NCBI GenBank assembly: GCA_041694635.1
Contig: JBDNHI010000133.1
Location: 62,001 to 126,000 of the forward strand
Direction: 5' to 3'
Source: UBA969 sp041694635
Lineage (GTDB): Bacteria > Planctomycetota > Planctomycetia > Gemmatales > Gemmataceae
Length of the DNA: 64,000 nt
Position 1 is the stretch's first letter. Every line of letters begins with the position of its first letter. The notes under the pieces are model-generated. The model was not told where the DNA came from. It did not search any database and was given only the letters and a program-made list of their open reading frames with translations. Positions 17,764 to 26,038 of this stretch are shown piece by piece. The position numbers were made by a program, and so were the translations under genes.

Positions 17764-18417
17764 TTAATTTCCAATTATTTTTAAGGCTGCGGAGGCAGCA
17801 TCTTTAAAAGATTTATCTCTTTCTTTTTTGTCTTCCACAATAGACTTGAGAGATTCTTTTGCCTGCTTTGCTTCGGTGCCAATTTTTCCCAAAGCTACTG
17901 CAGATGAAAAGCGAAGTTCATTATCTTTAAGAGTCCCCATCAATTCGGGCACCGCACCTTTGCCAGCTTTGCCAAGACTTCCTATTGCGTCGATAACCTT
18001 TTCTTTTATAGCTTTAGATTTTGATGCATCTTTTAAAATTGTATGTAGTGTTTCAAAACTTGCAGGTCCAAGCTTACCTAGAGATATAGCAGCGGCATTA
18101 AGGTTTTCTTTTTTTTCGTCTTCGTTGTTAAACATTGCAGCTAAAGCAGGAATGATTATGCTCGTGTTTTCCTTGAAATTCCCCAGAGATTGTGCGGAAA
18201 ATCGTCTGACGAAGGTGTCTTTATCTTGTAGCCCAATTAGTAGTGCATTTATTGCATTTGAGTCTGATTGAGATAGGCTTCCTAGTTCTTTGGCAGCAAC
18301 TCTGCGAACTTCAGGATCTTTGCTTTTTAATTGAGAAATAAGTTTTGCAGAATCTTCTGCTTGTAGAAATGTGCAGACGCTAACCGATAAAAAAAATCCA
18401 ATAGCTATTGTTCTCAT
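17764..18417 (-). CDS. Secreted HEAT-repeat protein
   Basis: A 217-residue protein. A signal peptide (AIGFFLSVSVCTFLQAED) is followed by about five HEAT/PBS-lyase-type repeats of 35-40 residues: DPEVRRVAAKELGSL, DTFVRRFSAQSLGNF, then AAAISLGKLGP, IDAIGSLGKAG and SSAVALGKIG. It is probably a protein-interaction solenoid outside the cytoplasm. It leads the HEAT-methyltransferase pair; the next gene upstream (kamA) is divergent. Confidence 0.88.
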   Translation of the reverse strand: MRTIAIGFFLSVSVCTFLQAEDSAKLISQLKSKDPEVRRVAAKELGSLSQSDSNAINALLIGLQDKDTFVRRFSAQSLGNFKENTSIIIPALAAMFNNEDEKKENLNAAAISLGKLGPASFETLHTILKDASKSKAIKEKVIDAIGSLGKAGKGAVPELMGTLKDNELRFSSAVALGKIGTEAKQAKESLKSIVEDKKERDKSFKDAASAALKIIGN

Positions 18418-18738
18418 TTTAGAAACTCCGTTAGTAAGCAGACTTCAAAATTTAAAAATACTTTTGTTATTATATCCTCTTGAGATTGTTGTCTCAACTT
18501 ATTGTTTGTTTTTGTTTGATGATTGCATTGTTGATGTTGACAAGCGGATGCTAATTCGTAACTAATAGTGGAATGGAGCAGTTGAGTGGTAAAGGAAACT
18601 CTTGTAATTTAAGAAGTTGTCGTTATGATTGCCCCATGTTGTGCCACTAGTTTGCAGCTGAAATTAATTTTGAGTTTCTTATTCAGCTAAAAACAAGACA
18701 GGCCAGATTTCAGAGTTCTTTTGGAGGTTATAAGCCGT
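18418..18738. other. 321-bp divergent region upstream of kamA
   Basis: A gap between the HEAT gene and kamA. A weak promoter-like pair for the plus strand is TTGACA (18537-18542), a 16-base spacer and TAACTA (18559-18564). If real, it would leave a leader of about 170 bases before kamA. No riboswitch-like fold was recognised by eye. The kamA ribosome-binding site GGAGG is at 18723-18727. Confidence 0.35.
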
Positions 18739-20196
18739 ATGAGTGAATCCGAAGTGCGACCCGAGTTGGCGCCTTGCCCGTTTCCCGATCAGTTCGGGGG
18801 TGGCGAGGACGAAGAGCCTCCCGGTAAGCCCAAGCGTCATTCAATTTGGCGCGATGTCCCGGATCACCTGTGGAATGATTGGCGCTGGCAGTCACAAAAC
18901 GCTATTCGTTCAGTCAGGCAACTGAAAGGCTTAATTACTTTCAGTCCAGAGGAGATGGATGCCATTGGGTCCCTGGAAACAGAATACAAAACGGCAATTC
19001 CTCCCTATTACTTTTCTTTGATTAACCCTGATGATCATGATGACCCTATCAGACTTCAGTCTATTCCCTCTCCCCTTGAGTTGACTAACCCTTCGGGGTA
19101 TGAGCTTGAGGATCCCCTTGAGGAAGATAAAGACTCTCCTGTGCCGGGGCTTACCCATCGGTATCCAGATAGGGCCCTTCTTGTTACCACCCATGTTTGC
19201 ACAATGTATTGCAGGTTTTGTACCCGCAAACGGGCAACTATGGTTCGTGGTGGATGGGATTCCGTTAGCCGTGATGATGAGCGTATGGTTGAATATGTTC
19301 GTGATCACTCGGAAATTCGTGATGTTATTGTATCGGGAGGTGATCCTCTTACTCTGCCTGTTGCTAAACTCAAGTTCTTCTTAGAAAATTTGGCAGCAAT
19401 CCCTCATGTCGATGTTGTTCGTATTGGAACTCGTGTTCCTGTTACCTTGCCTCAGCGTTTGTTTGATCAATCATTGATTGATCTTCTTTCCTCAGTTGGT
19501 AAGATTTGGATTCAAACCCATTTTAATCACCCTAACGAAATATCTGCTGAAAGTGCAAAGGTTTGCATGTCTCTATTGAAGGCAGGTGTTCCGGTCAACA
19601 ACCATACGGTATTGTTAAAAGGTGTTAATGATTCGCTAGATACTATGCGCAAATTAATGCGTGGTTTGCTGCGGATCAAAGTTAGGCCCTATTATATTTT
19701 TCATTGCGATCCTGTCATTGGTGCTGGCCATTTCCGCACCTCGATTTGGAAAGGTATGGAGATTATGGAAGGCCTGCGCGGACATATGTCGGGTCTTGGT
19801 ATTCCTACCTATGTCGTAGATAGTCCACACGGCGGAGGCAAAATTCCGGTTATGCCTAATTATGTCGTTTCTGCTTCTGATGATGCTGTCGTACTCCGTA
19901 ACTATGAAGGAATGCTGGTTCGTTACCAAGCTGAGGATAAACCCTTGCAAAGTAATGATAAGGGTAGGACTAGAGGGGTTAGTTCGCTTCTTCAAGGAAG
20001 TAAGTCTGCATTGATTCCAGAAAATAATGAGCGTATGAACCGTCGTCAAATGAACCTAGCTACCGTTGCCGCAGAAGAAGCTTCCAGCTGTTCTTCCGGT
20101 GAAAGTAGTTGTTCTTCTGATAGTGAAACTCCTCCTGATAACCTAATTGAATTAGGTATTAAGAAAAAAGTAACTTCCGGTCGAAAGGCTCGGTAG
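18739..20196 (+). CDS. kamA: KamA-family lysine 2,3-aminomutase
   Basis: A 485-residue radical-SAM, PLP-dependent aminomutase that would convert L-lysine to L-beta-lysine. The [4Fe-4S]/SAM motif is C154-x3-C158-x2-C161 (CTMYCRFC). Also present are VSGGDPL, RPYYIFHCDPVIGAGHFRT and VDSPHGGGKIPVMPNY, which carry the Asp pair that binds the lysine amino group and the PLP Lys. These favour true lysine aminomutase over EpmB, which is also shorter. The C-terminal zinc cysteines of clostridial KamA are not obvious; the tail instead ends in a Ser/Cys-rich stretch (SSCSSGESSCSS). The ATG has GGAGG 11 bases upstream. Two ATP-grasp genes follow. Confidence 0.92.
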   Translation: MSESEVRPELAPCPFPDQFGGGEDEEPPGKPKRHSIWRDVPDHLWNDWRWQSQNAIRSVRQLKGLITFSPEEMDAIGSLETEYKTAIPPYYFSLINPDDHDDPIRLQSIPSPLELTNPSGYELEDPLEEDKDSPVPGLTHRYPDRALLVTTHVCTMYCRFCTRKRATMVRGGWDSVSRDDERMVEYVRDHSEIRDVIVSGGDPLTLPVAKLKFFLENLAAIPHVDVVRIGTRVPVTLPQRLFDQSLIDLLSSVGKIWIQTHFNHPNEISAESAKVCMSLLKAGVPVNNHTVLLKGVNDSLDTMRKLMRGLLRIKVRPYYIFHCDPVIGAGHFRTSIWKGMEIMEGLRGHMSGLGIPTYVVDSPHGGGKIPVMPNYVVSASDDAVVLRNYEGMLVRYQAEDKPLQSNDKGRTRGVSSLLQGSKSALIPENNERMNRRQMNLATVAAEEASSCSSGESSCSSDSETPPDNLIELGIKKKVTSGRKAR

Positions 20197-20214
20197 TATT
20201 CTTAAGTTATTTTA

Positions 20215-20250
20215 TAAAGCCGCTAAGTTTTCACTTGGCGGCTTTATTCT
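20215..20250 (+). terminator. Terminator-like hairpin between kamA and the first ATP-grasp gene
   Basis: A 14-bp stem with one G-U pair, TAAAGCCGCTAAGT (20215-20228) and ACTTGGCGGCTTTA (20233-20246), and a 4-base loop. The T-run after it is short and weak. It begins 18 bp after the kamA stop, so it could end or attenuate the transcript before the ligase genes. Confidence 0.65.
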
Positions 20251-20268
20251 TGGTGTTGGGGTTTCCTT

Positions 20269-21258
20269 ATGAAAATTGCTATCATTTGTAATCTAAAATC
20301 TGATCTCATCCAAAATTCATCCGATGACTTTGAGGAAGAATTCGATTCGCCAGAAACTATGAAGGCAATCGGGGAAGTCCTCTTGGGTAAAGGTTATGAG
20401 GTTTTTTATTTTGCTGAATCTCCCGATCTTCCTAGCTTGCTTATTAATGATCGCCCCGATTTTGTCTTTAATTTTGCTGAAGGTAGGGGCACCAGCAGGG
20501 CTCGCGAAGCTCGTGTACCAGCTTTGCTCGAAATCCTGGGTATTCCATACACGGGTTCTGACCCCTTTACTCTTTGCATTGGTCTTGATAAAGATGTTGC
20601 AAAAAAAATCGTCTCAGATGCTGGAGTACTTGTCCCTAGGGGAATTCTCGTTACTCCAGGAAATAACATTGATTTGTTAGAATTTAGCCTAGATTTCCCT
20701 GTGGTTGTAAAACCAGCTTGGGAAGGATCCAGTAAAGGTATTCGTGATTCTGCGGTTGCTAAAACAATCCCACAGCTTCGAACTGTATTAACGGATGTTC
20801 TTTCTTCTTACGCTCAACCCGTTTTGGTGGAAGAGTATTTGCCGGGCGCTGAAATTACGGTTGGCTTAACAGGGAATGGTTCCGGGTTGGAAGTAATTGG
20901 TGCAATGGAAATAGTCCCGAAAATTCAGAACGAATTTTTTATCTATAGTCTGGAAGTTAAACGAAATTATCGAAGCCGAGTCGACTACAGGGTTCCACCA
21001 AAAGTTTCTAAAGAGGTTGAATCACACCTTTATGATAGTGCGATCAAAGCATTTAATGCTCTAGGTTGCAGGGATTTTGCAAGAATCGATTTCCGTTTGA
21101 ATTCTAAAAATCAACCAGTATTTATTGAAGCAAATCCTTTACCCGGATTAAATCCTATAACAAGTGATCTTGTTTTGATTTCGAGGGGTTCCGGTTGGAC
21201 TTATGAAAAATTGATTCTCGTAATTTTTGATTCAGCTTTTAAAAGGTCTGTTTCCTAG
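20269..21258 (+). CDS. ATP-grasp ligase, D-Ala-D-Ala ligase family (copy 1)
   Basis: A 329-residue ATP-grasp protein of D-alanine-D-alanine ligase length. Visible are VFNFAEG near the N-terminal substrate loop, YTGSDP, FPVVVKPAWEGSSKGI (ATP-binding Lys and glycine loop), VEEYLPGAEITVGL, and the metal-binding end DFARIDFR plus FIEANPLPGLNP. The sequence differs from housekeeping Ddl at several positions, so a carboxylate-amine ligase with another substrate is possible. It sits after kamA, behind a terminator-like hairpin, and 58 bp before a second related ligase. Confidence 0.85.
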   Translation: MKIAIICNLKSDLIQNSSDDFEEEFDSPETMKAIGEVLLGKGYEVFYFAESPDLPSLLINDRPDFVFNFAEGRGTSRAREARVPALLEILGIPYTGSDPFTLCIGLDKDVAKKIVSDAGVLVPRGILVTPGNNIDLLEFSLDFPVVVKPAWEGSSKGIRDSAVAKTIPQLRTVLTDVLSSYAQPVLVEEYLPGAEITVGLTGNGSGLEVIGAMEIVPKIQNEFFIYSLEVKRNYRSRVDYRVPPKVSKEVESHLYDSAIKAFNALGCRDFARIDFRLNSKNQPVFIEANPLPGLNPITSDLVLISRGSGWTYEKLILVIFDSAFKRSVS

Positions 21259-21316
21259 ATTCTTTTCATCTCTGTTTTTATCTTGTATTGTACTTATTAG
21301 CTAATAAACTCTCTTA

Positions 21317-22354
21317 ATGATTGAATCAAATTCTACAGCCGATACACATTCTCCATCACCTTTCAAAGTGATGATGCTTCATAACATCCCAGTTCTACCT
21401 CTGGATCATCCAGATGCTGATTCAGAACACGAAGTGATTGAAACCGTAGAAATTATCGAAAATGCGTTAAACGAAAGTAATATTCGCTACGAACGCTTTG
21501 GTCTAGGCAAAGATTTAGCTCCTTTGATTAAACGATTAAATGAAAATCCCCCCGACCTTGTTTTTAATATGTTTGAGGGGTTTGCAGATTTTACTGAAAC
21601 CGAAGTTTATCTTGCGGGCCTACTTGAATGGATGAAAATACCTTTTACTGGTTCTAAATCGCAAGCTTTGGCCGTTGGTAGAAATAAAGCTCAGGCTAAA
21701 GCAATTCTTAAAGCCTATGGTATTTCCACTCCTGGTTTTTTTTGGGTTAATAACTTAAATGTCCCAGAAAATAACCTTGGATGGCCTGTCATTGTAAAGC
21801 CTGCCACTCAGGATGCAAGCATTGGCGTTGACCAAGGTAGTGTGGTTATTTGTCAAAAAGATTTAGTCGCCCGCGTTCAATTAATGCTGGAAAAATATGG
21901 CCCACCTGTTTTAATCGAACAATTTATTGATGGCAGAGAACTTACCGCAGCGGTTATTGAAGATCCCGAGATCATTGTCCTTGCTCCTTCCGAAATTCAT
22001 TTTCCGATTCGCAATAAAGGACTTTGGCCGATTATTTCTTATGATGCAAAATGGAAACCAGAATCAGTCGAATTCGAAGGTACACCTTACGAGTACCCCG
22101 CAAAGCTTTCTGCCGATTTACTCGCTAAAGTTAAAGACACTGTTAGGCGATCCTACCTAGCACTTGATCTGAGAGATTACGGCAGAATTGATATGCGCGT
22201 TTCTGCTGATGAAATTGTCTATGTTATAGAAGTGAATCCTAATCCCGACCTCCACATTGTTACCGGTTTGGCTATTAGTTTAGATTCTGCCAACCAAACC
22301 TATGGGGGCTTTCTTAAAAACTTGGTTTATCGTGCTTGGAAGCGTGGATGCTAA
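21317..22354 (+). CDS. ATP-grasp ligase, D-Ala-D-Ala ligase family (copy 2)
   Basis: A 345-residue ATP-grasp protein related to, but clearly diverged from, its upstream neighbour. It has FNMFEGFADF, FTGSKSQALAVGRNK, VIVKPATQDASIGVD, LIEQFIDGRELTAAV, and the metal-site segments DYGRIDMR and VIEVNPNPDL. The fold and ATP chemistry are well supported. The substrate is unknown. Tandem copies after a lysine aminomutase suggest successive ligation steps or a two-enzyme pathway, which is inference. Confidence 0.85.
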   Translation: MIESNSTADTHSPSPFKVMMLHNIPVLPLDHPDADSEHEVIETVEIIENALNESNIRYERFGLGKDLAPLIKRLNENPPDLVFNMFEGFADFTETEVYLAGLLEWMKIPFTGSKSQALAVGRNKAQAKAILKAYGISTPGFFWVNNLNVPENNLGWPVIVKPATQDASIGVDQGSVVICQKDLVARVQLMLEKYGPPVLIEQFIDGRELTAAVIEDPEIIVLAPSEIHFPIRNKGLWPIISYDAKWKPESVEFEGTPYEYPAKLSADLLAKVKDTVRRSYLALDLRDYGRIDMRVSADEIVYVIEVNPNPDLHIVTGLAISLDSANQTYGGFLKNLVYRAWKRGC

Positions 22355-22432
22355 TATTCATTTTTTATTGAGGATTCTGAAAATAGGAATCTAGAATCTA
22401 GTCAAATCACATTAAATAATAAGATGCATTTT

Positions 22433-23113
22433 TTAGGCATAAGAAGTAGGGTCTTTAATTCCAGCTTTTGAAAACCCTAGCATTCTTTCAGCGCACTTAT
22501 TACATTTTCCGCAGTGCAACTCTCTAATTGGGTTAATGCATGAAAAAGTATGTTCTAAGGGAAAAGTTTGCCCTTTTTTTATAATATCGGTCTTATGTAA
22601 TCCAGCATAAGGCTTAAAAAGTCTTACATTCCCAGAAATTGATTCGTTAACTGTTTTTTCTATTAATGAGAAAAAACTATCAGAAGCATCGGGGAAAGGA
22701 TTAGAGCCAAGAACTGCCAGAGAAAGGCTTTTAACTTGGTTAAGATTGCACCAAAGTAGAGATTTTGCAGTTAACAACACATTCCTACCCGGTAAAAAAA
22801 CAGCTTCATCGGGCGTATTACCATCGGGGATATCCTTGCCGCTTAGGCTCCAATGGTTTTTATAAAGGTCAGCAACTGGCATTTCTAGAATTTGTAATTT
22901 GCCTAAATTGGGTTGGTCAATAGCTTTTAGAAAACGCTTGAGATATAGTAGTTCTACGGTTTCCCAGTGCAAACCGCACCGTATGAACAAAGGCCATACC
23001 TTAGGGAAATTTTGTTTTGCAAGGTCGGCTAATAAAATCGCACTATCTAGGCCTCCACTAATTAATACCGCTGTGGGAAAGTTTACTAATTCATCCATTG
23101 TGCTGAAATTCAT
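22433..23113 (-). CDS. queC: QueC-like 7-cyano-7-deazaguanine synthase
   Basis: A 226-residue PP-loop ATPase with SGGLDS (19-24) near the N-terminus. A C-terminal zinc-type cluster (SCINP, then CGKCNKCAERM) is as in QueC, which makes preQ0 for queuosine or other deazapurine modifications. It is close to QueC length but somewhat diverged, so a relative in the ExsB group cannot be excluded. The chosen ATG has GGAG six bases upstream; an ATG four codons earlier lacks a ribosome-binding site. No other que genes are in the window. Confidence 0.82.
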   Translation of the reverse strand: MNFSTMDELVNFPTAVLISGGLDSAILLADLAKQNFPKVWPLFIRCGLHWETVELLYLKRFLKAIDQPNLGKLQILEMPVADLYKNHWSLSGKDIPDGNTPDEAVFLPGRNVLLTAKSLLWCNLNQVKSLSLAVLGSNPFPDASDSFFSLIEKTVNESISGNVRLFKPYAGLHKTDIIKKGQTFPLEHTFSCINPIRELHCGKCNKCAERMLGFSKAGIKDPTSYA

Positions 23114-23256
23114 AAAATACTCCATAGTAAAATGAAGTAGAATTTACACCAGTCCTGATTAAACAAAAAGTTAATAATTCAGGATACTACTATATTATGT
23201 TAGATTAGGTATGAATTTCTAATTCTCGAGATTTTTGAAACATTGTTTAATAAATA

Positions 23257-24147
23257 ATGGGATTTTATATGGAATGCTTGAAAGTATTTAATTTGATTTT
23301 GAAAAAATCTGCTTCGCTTTCTCCCTATACATTTTCAGGATTAGGCGGAATTTGTGAATACCTTGCGGAACCCCAGAGTAAAGAACAATTGGCAAACCTA
23401 TACAAAGTTTGCATGGCTGAAAAAATCCCCTTTCGCATTTTAGGTAACGGTTGCAATCTACTTGTGAAAAGCAATTTAGTTCTTGGCGTTGTGGTTCGAT
23501 TGTCTCATCAAGTATTTAGTGGGTTTGAAAACCTAGGTAACACGGTTCGAATGGGCGCGGGTGCTTCGGTTTTTTCTGCTATCAGATTTTGCTCCGAAAA
23601 TAATATGGCAGGGTTTGAAACCCTAATTGGTATTCCTGGTACTATCGGGGGTGCCCTGCTTTCAAATACTAGTGATCGATCAGGCCCCATTAGCCGTTTC
23701 GTCCGAAAGATAGAAGTTTTAGATTCTCTAGGGAATATTCAAGTTCGCGATAAAGAAGAAATTTCTTTTGGTGAAAAGGGAGGGGGACAAGAAGACCCTG
23801 TTATCCTAAGTGTAGAATTTTCTTTTGAACATGATAAAACAGAATCAATTGTGAAAAGGTTAAGAAAAGCTTGGATTAATCGAAAAATTCAACTTCCTCT
23901 AGGCGTACCCTATGCAGGAAATATTTTTAAAAACCCTCGTGGTTTAACAGCGGCTTCGCTCATTGAGCAATCAGGTTTTCAAAAAAGTCGAGTCGGTGGT
24001 GCCGAGTTTTGTGACAGAGATTTAAATTTTATTATTATACATCCTACGGCCGGTGCGGATGATGTCTCTAAACTTATCGACCAAGTAAAACAGGGAATCA
24101 AGGAAAAATTTAATTTAGACCTTGAACTTGAAATATCTATTTGGTGA
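23257..24147 (+). CDS. murB: UDP-N-acetylenolpyruvoylglucosamine reductase
   Basis: A 296-residue MurB of the short type II class; it would reduce the enolpyruvyl group to lactyl in peptidoglycan precursor synthesis. FAD-binding features are FRILGNGCNLLV and AGFETLIGIPGTIGGAL. The C-terminal block has AGNIFKNPRGLTAASLIEQSG and GGAEFCDRDLNFI, and the last residues include the conserved acidic LELEI. The position usually holding the proton-donating Ser (AGSxF) is Asn (N222). An ftsQ/divIB-like gene follows after 28 bp, a normal cell-wall neighbourhood. Confidence 0.92.
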   Translation: MGFYMECLKVFNLILKKSASLSPYTFSGLGGICEYLAEPQSKEQLANLYKVCMAEKIPFRILGNGCNLLVKSNLVLGVVVRLSHQVFSGFENLGNTVRMGAGASVFSAIRFCSENNMAGFETLIGIPGTIGGALLSNTSDRSGPISRFVRKIEVLDSLGNIQVRDKEEISFGEKGGGQEDPVILSVEFSFEHDKTESIVKRLRKAWINRKIQLPLGVPYAGNIFKNPRGLTAASLIEQSGFQKSRVGGAEFCDRDLNFIIIHPTAGADDVSKLIDQVKQGIKEKFNLDLELEISIW

Positions 24148-24175
24148 CTAAGAATTGTTTTAACCGAGATACATA

Positions 24176-25000
24176 GTGAAAAGATTATTATATTCTTGGT
24201 TTGGTTTTCTCTTTGTTATTGTGGCTTCTTTTTTTTCTTGTGGTGTTTTGATTTTACTTTTGTCTAAAACTGATTCATCTTTTTCTAAATGGATTTCTAC
24301 TAATCATTTAACCCCTTTACTATTTACAGATATTAATAGCGATTCTCCAAATGGACTAAGCAAAGAAGAATTTCTTGCAGAGGTTCGTTATTTAGGCAAT
24401 TTAAAAGAAAATGTTGATTTGCTAGAAGAAGGGATCCTGCTAAAAATAATTGCTGCGTTTAAGGCACATCCTTGGGTTGAAAAGGTCTCTGCGATGCAAA
24501 GAGAGGGCACAAATAATTTACAAGTGAATCTGGTCTTCCGAAAACCTTGCCTTATCGTTCCTATGCTACAGGCAAACGATCAAGCTAGGGTCAATGAAAA
24601 TTACCGAGTTGTTGACAGAAATTCGATTATATTACCTAAAAACGCCATTCGCATCGGCCTGCTTACTTATTATAAAGCTATACCATTCCCTAAGGGAAAC
24701 GCCGGAACTCCTTGGGGCAATGATGAGGTTCTTGCTTGCGCAAAAGTTGCAGGAAATGTAGTAGATGCAATCAGTTTACCAAAAGATTGTGTAATCGAAT
24801 TGAAAGACGATTTGATTCAGCTTTACGCTGATAATAATAACTTTAGAGTTTTATGGGGAAGAGTTTTTCAAGGAAATTCTACCTTATTATTAGAAACTGA
24901 TAAGCGTAAAGAAATCTTGATAGAAAAATATGGAAATTGGGTAACTGCCGGAATGAAAAATGAATTTTTGTTGGATCTCTCTATGTTAGTCCCCCATTAA
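24176..25000 (+). CDS. FtsQ/DivIB-like POTRA membrane protein
   Basis: A 274-residue protein with a short cytosolic start, one N-terminal transmembrane helix (about residues 6-31) and an extracytoplasmic domain. Around residues 80-125 the pattern IIAAFKAHPWVEKVSAMQR plus LVFRKPCLIVPM resembles the POTRA and beta parts of FtsQ/DivIB. It starts with GTG, 28 bp after murB, matching the common murB-ftsQ order. Similarity is structural in character, so the assignment is moderate. Its end is two bases from the convergent Nudix gene. Confidence 0.65.
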   Translation: MKRLLYSWFGFLFVIVASFFSCGVLILLLSKTDSSFSKWISTNHLTPLLFTDINSDSPNGLSKEEFLAEVRYLGNLKENVDLLEEGILLKIIAAFKAHPWVEKVSAMQREGTNNLQVNLVFRKPCLIVPMLQANDQARVNENYRVVDRNSIILPKNAIRIGLLTYYKAIPFPKGNAGTPWGNDEVLACAKVAGNVVDAISLPKDCVIELKDDLIQLYADNNNFRVLWGRVFQGNSTLLLETDKRKEILIEKYGNWVTAGMKNEFLLDLSMLVPH

Positions 25001-25002
25001 AA

Positions 25003-25593
25003 TTAGAACTCAAGGTAAGGTAAAAGGATTCTCGACCAAGGTTCAAATAATTCTGATGCAGCTATAATTTCGTTGAGAAAAGAAAATTTACAGTCTACTA
25101 AGTTATGTTCCCCTGAGGCGATGTTATTGGATTCTAGGGTTAATAAATGCACAATCCCAAGATGAACTTTCCCTACTTCATTAGTATCGTCATTAATAAA
25201 GCCTAAGATTTTAATATTAATTGAAGGTTTTAGACCTACTTCCTCATGAAGTTCCCGCCAAAGTCCTTTCCAATAGGTGTTGTTTTCTGGCCCCCCGTCT
25301 TCTTTCTCAATGTGTCCGCCAACTCCTAAAGAGCGAAGCATCCTAAGCCTACTCTCGGAACTTGAACTGCCGCGTTGATAGTTGAAAACTCCTGCAGGAC
25401 TTTGGATCACTACATAAGGTATAAGTTGTTTGAAAGTAGGATCATTTTCAGCTAAATTCCGTTCCAAAAAAGTAAGATTTTGGTTATCTAAAAGTTCTAA
25501 TACTACTTTTTCGGATGTCGGAATGAACCCATGTGTTAAAAGTTGTTTTGGAATATGTTGTCTTGCAATCACAAGAATGCTGGATTTGTTCAC
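25003..25593 (-). CDS. Nudix hydrolase-like protein
   Basis: A 196-residue protein. A Nudix-type segment is visible as GVGGHIEKEDGG followed by RELHEEVGL. The Nudix box has a longer spacer between the GGH part and the REUxEExG part than the standard 23-residue motif, because of an insertion of about seven residues (GPENNTYWK). The catalytic Glu residues are kept. Before it lies VVIQSPAGVFNYQRG, typical of NDP-X hydrolases. The start is GTG with AGGAAG upstream. The substrate is not predictable. Confidence 0.8.
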   Translation of the reverse strand: MNKSSILVIARQHIPKQLLTHGFIPTSEKVVLELLDNQNLTFLERNLAENDPTFKQLIPYVVIQSPAGVFNYQRGSSSSESRLRMLRSLGVGGHIEKEDGGPENNTYWKGLWRELHEEVGLKPSINIKILGFINDDTNEVGKVHLGIVHLLTLESNNIASGEHNLVDCKFSFLNEIIAASELFEPWSRILLPYLEF

Positions 25594-25750
25594 AATAGAC
25601 TTCCTGAAAAGTTTTTAAATCGAGGTTTCAACAATCTTGTTGAAATATACAAGAAAGTTTAAGAGAATTTGATTGATCTTTCTTTATTAAAACAATGCAA
25701 TGTACAAATCTTTTAATTGATATCTTTTTGCAATTTAAATTAAGGTTTAA

Positions 25751-26038
25751 ATGTCAGGTACTAAGGTAACTATAATTCTTGTTGAGAAGTGTATTAAACC
25801 CTCGAAGCTTTGGGCTAAGCCTAGTGCTAAAAAATATGTCTCAAAATTTAATCTGATGGAAAGTTTCATTTCAGGTATTTTAATAACTGGTTTATCTATA
25901 TCGACCCTTGTAAATCACGGGTGCCATATCAATCCCCATAAAGATGAAGAGCTAAGATTAAGGGACCAAGAAGTCGAGAATAAAAATAAAAATGTCCAGC
26001 AAGTTTCGCAAAGTATTTTGAAAAACGATAACCACTAA
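25751..26038 (+). CDS. Hypothetical small protein
   Basis: A 95-residue open frame with TAAGG upstream of ATG 25751. The middle has one moderately hydrophobic stretch (FISGILITGLSISTLV) followed by NHGC, so an internal start at Met 37 could give a small membrane-anchored or lipoprotein-like product. The C-terminal part is charged. It ends with a four-base stop overlap (CTAA) with the convergent SPOR-like gene, a pattern also seen at two other convergent pairs here, which mildly supports it. No family recognised. Confidence 0.4.
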   Translation: MSGTKVTIILVEKCIKPSKLWAKPSAKKYVSKFNLMESFISGILITGLSISTLVNHGCHINPHKDEELRLRDQEVENKNKNVQQVSQSILKNDNH

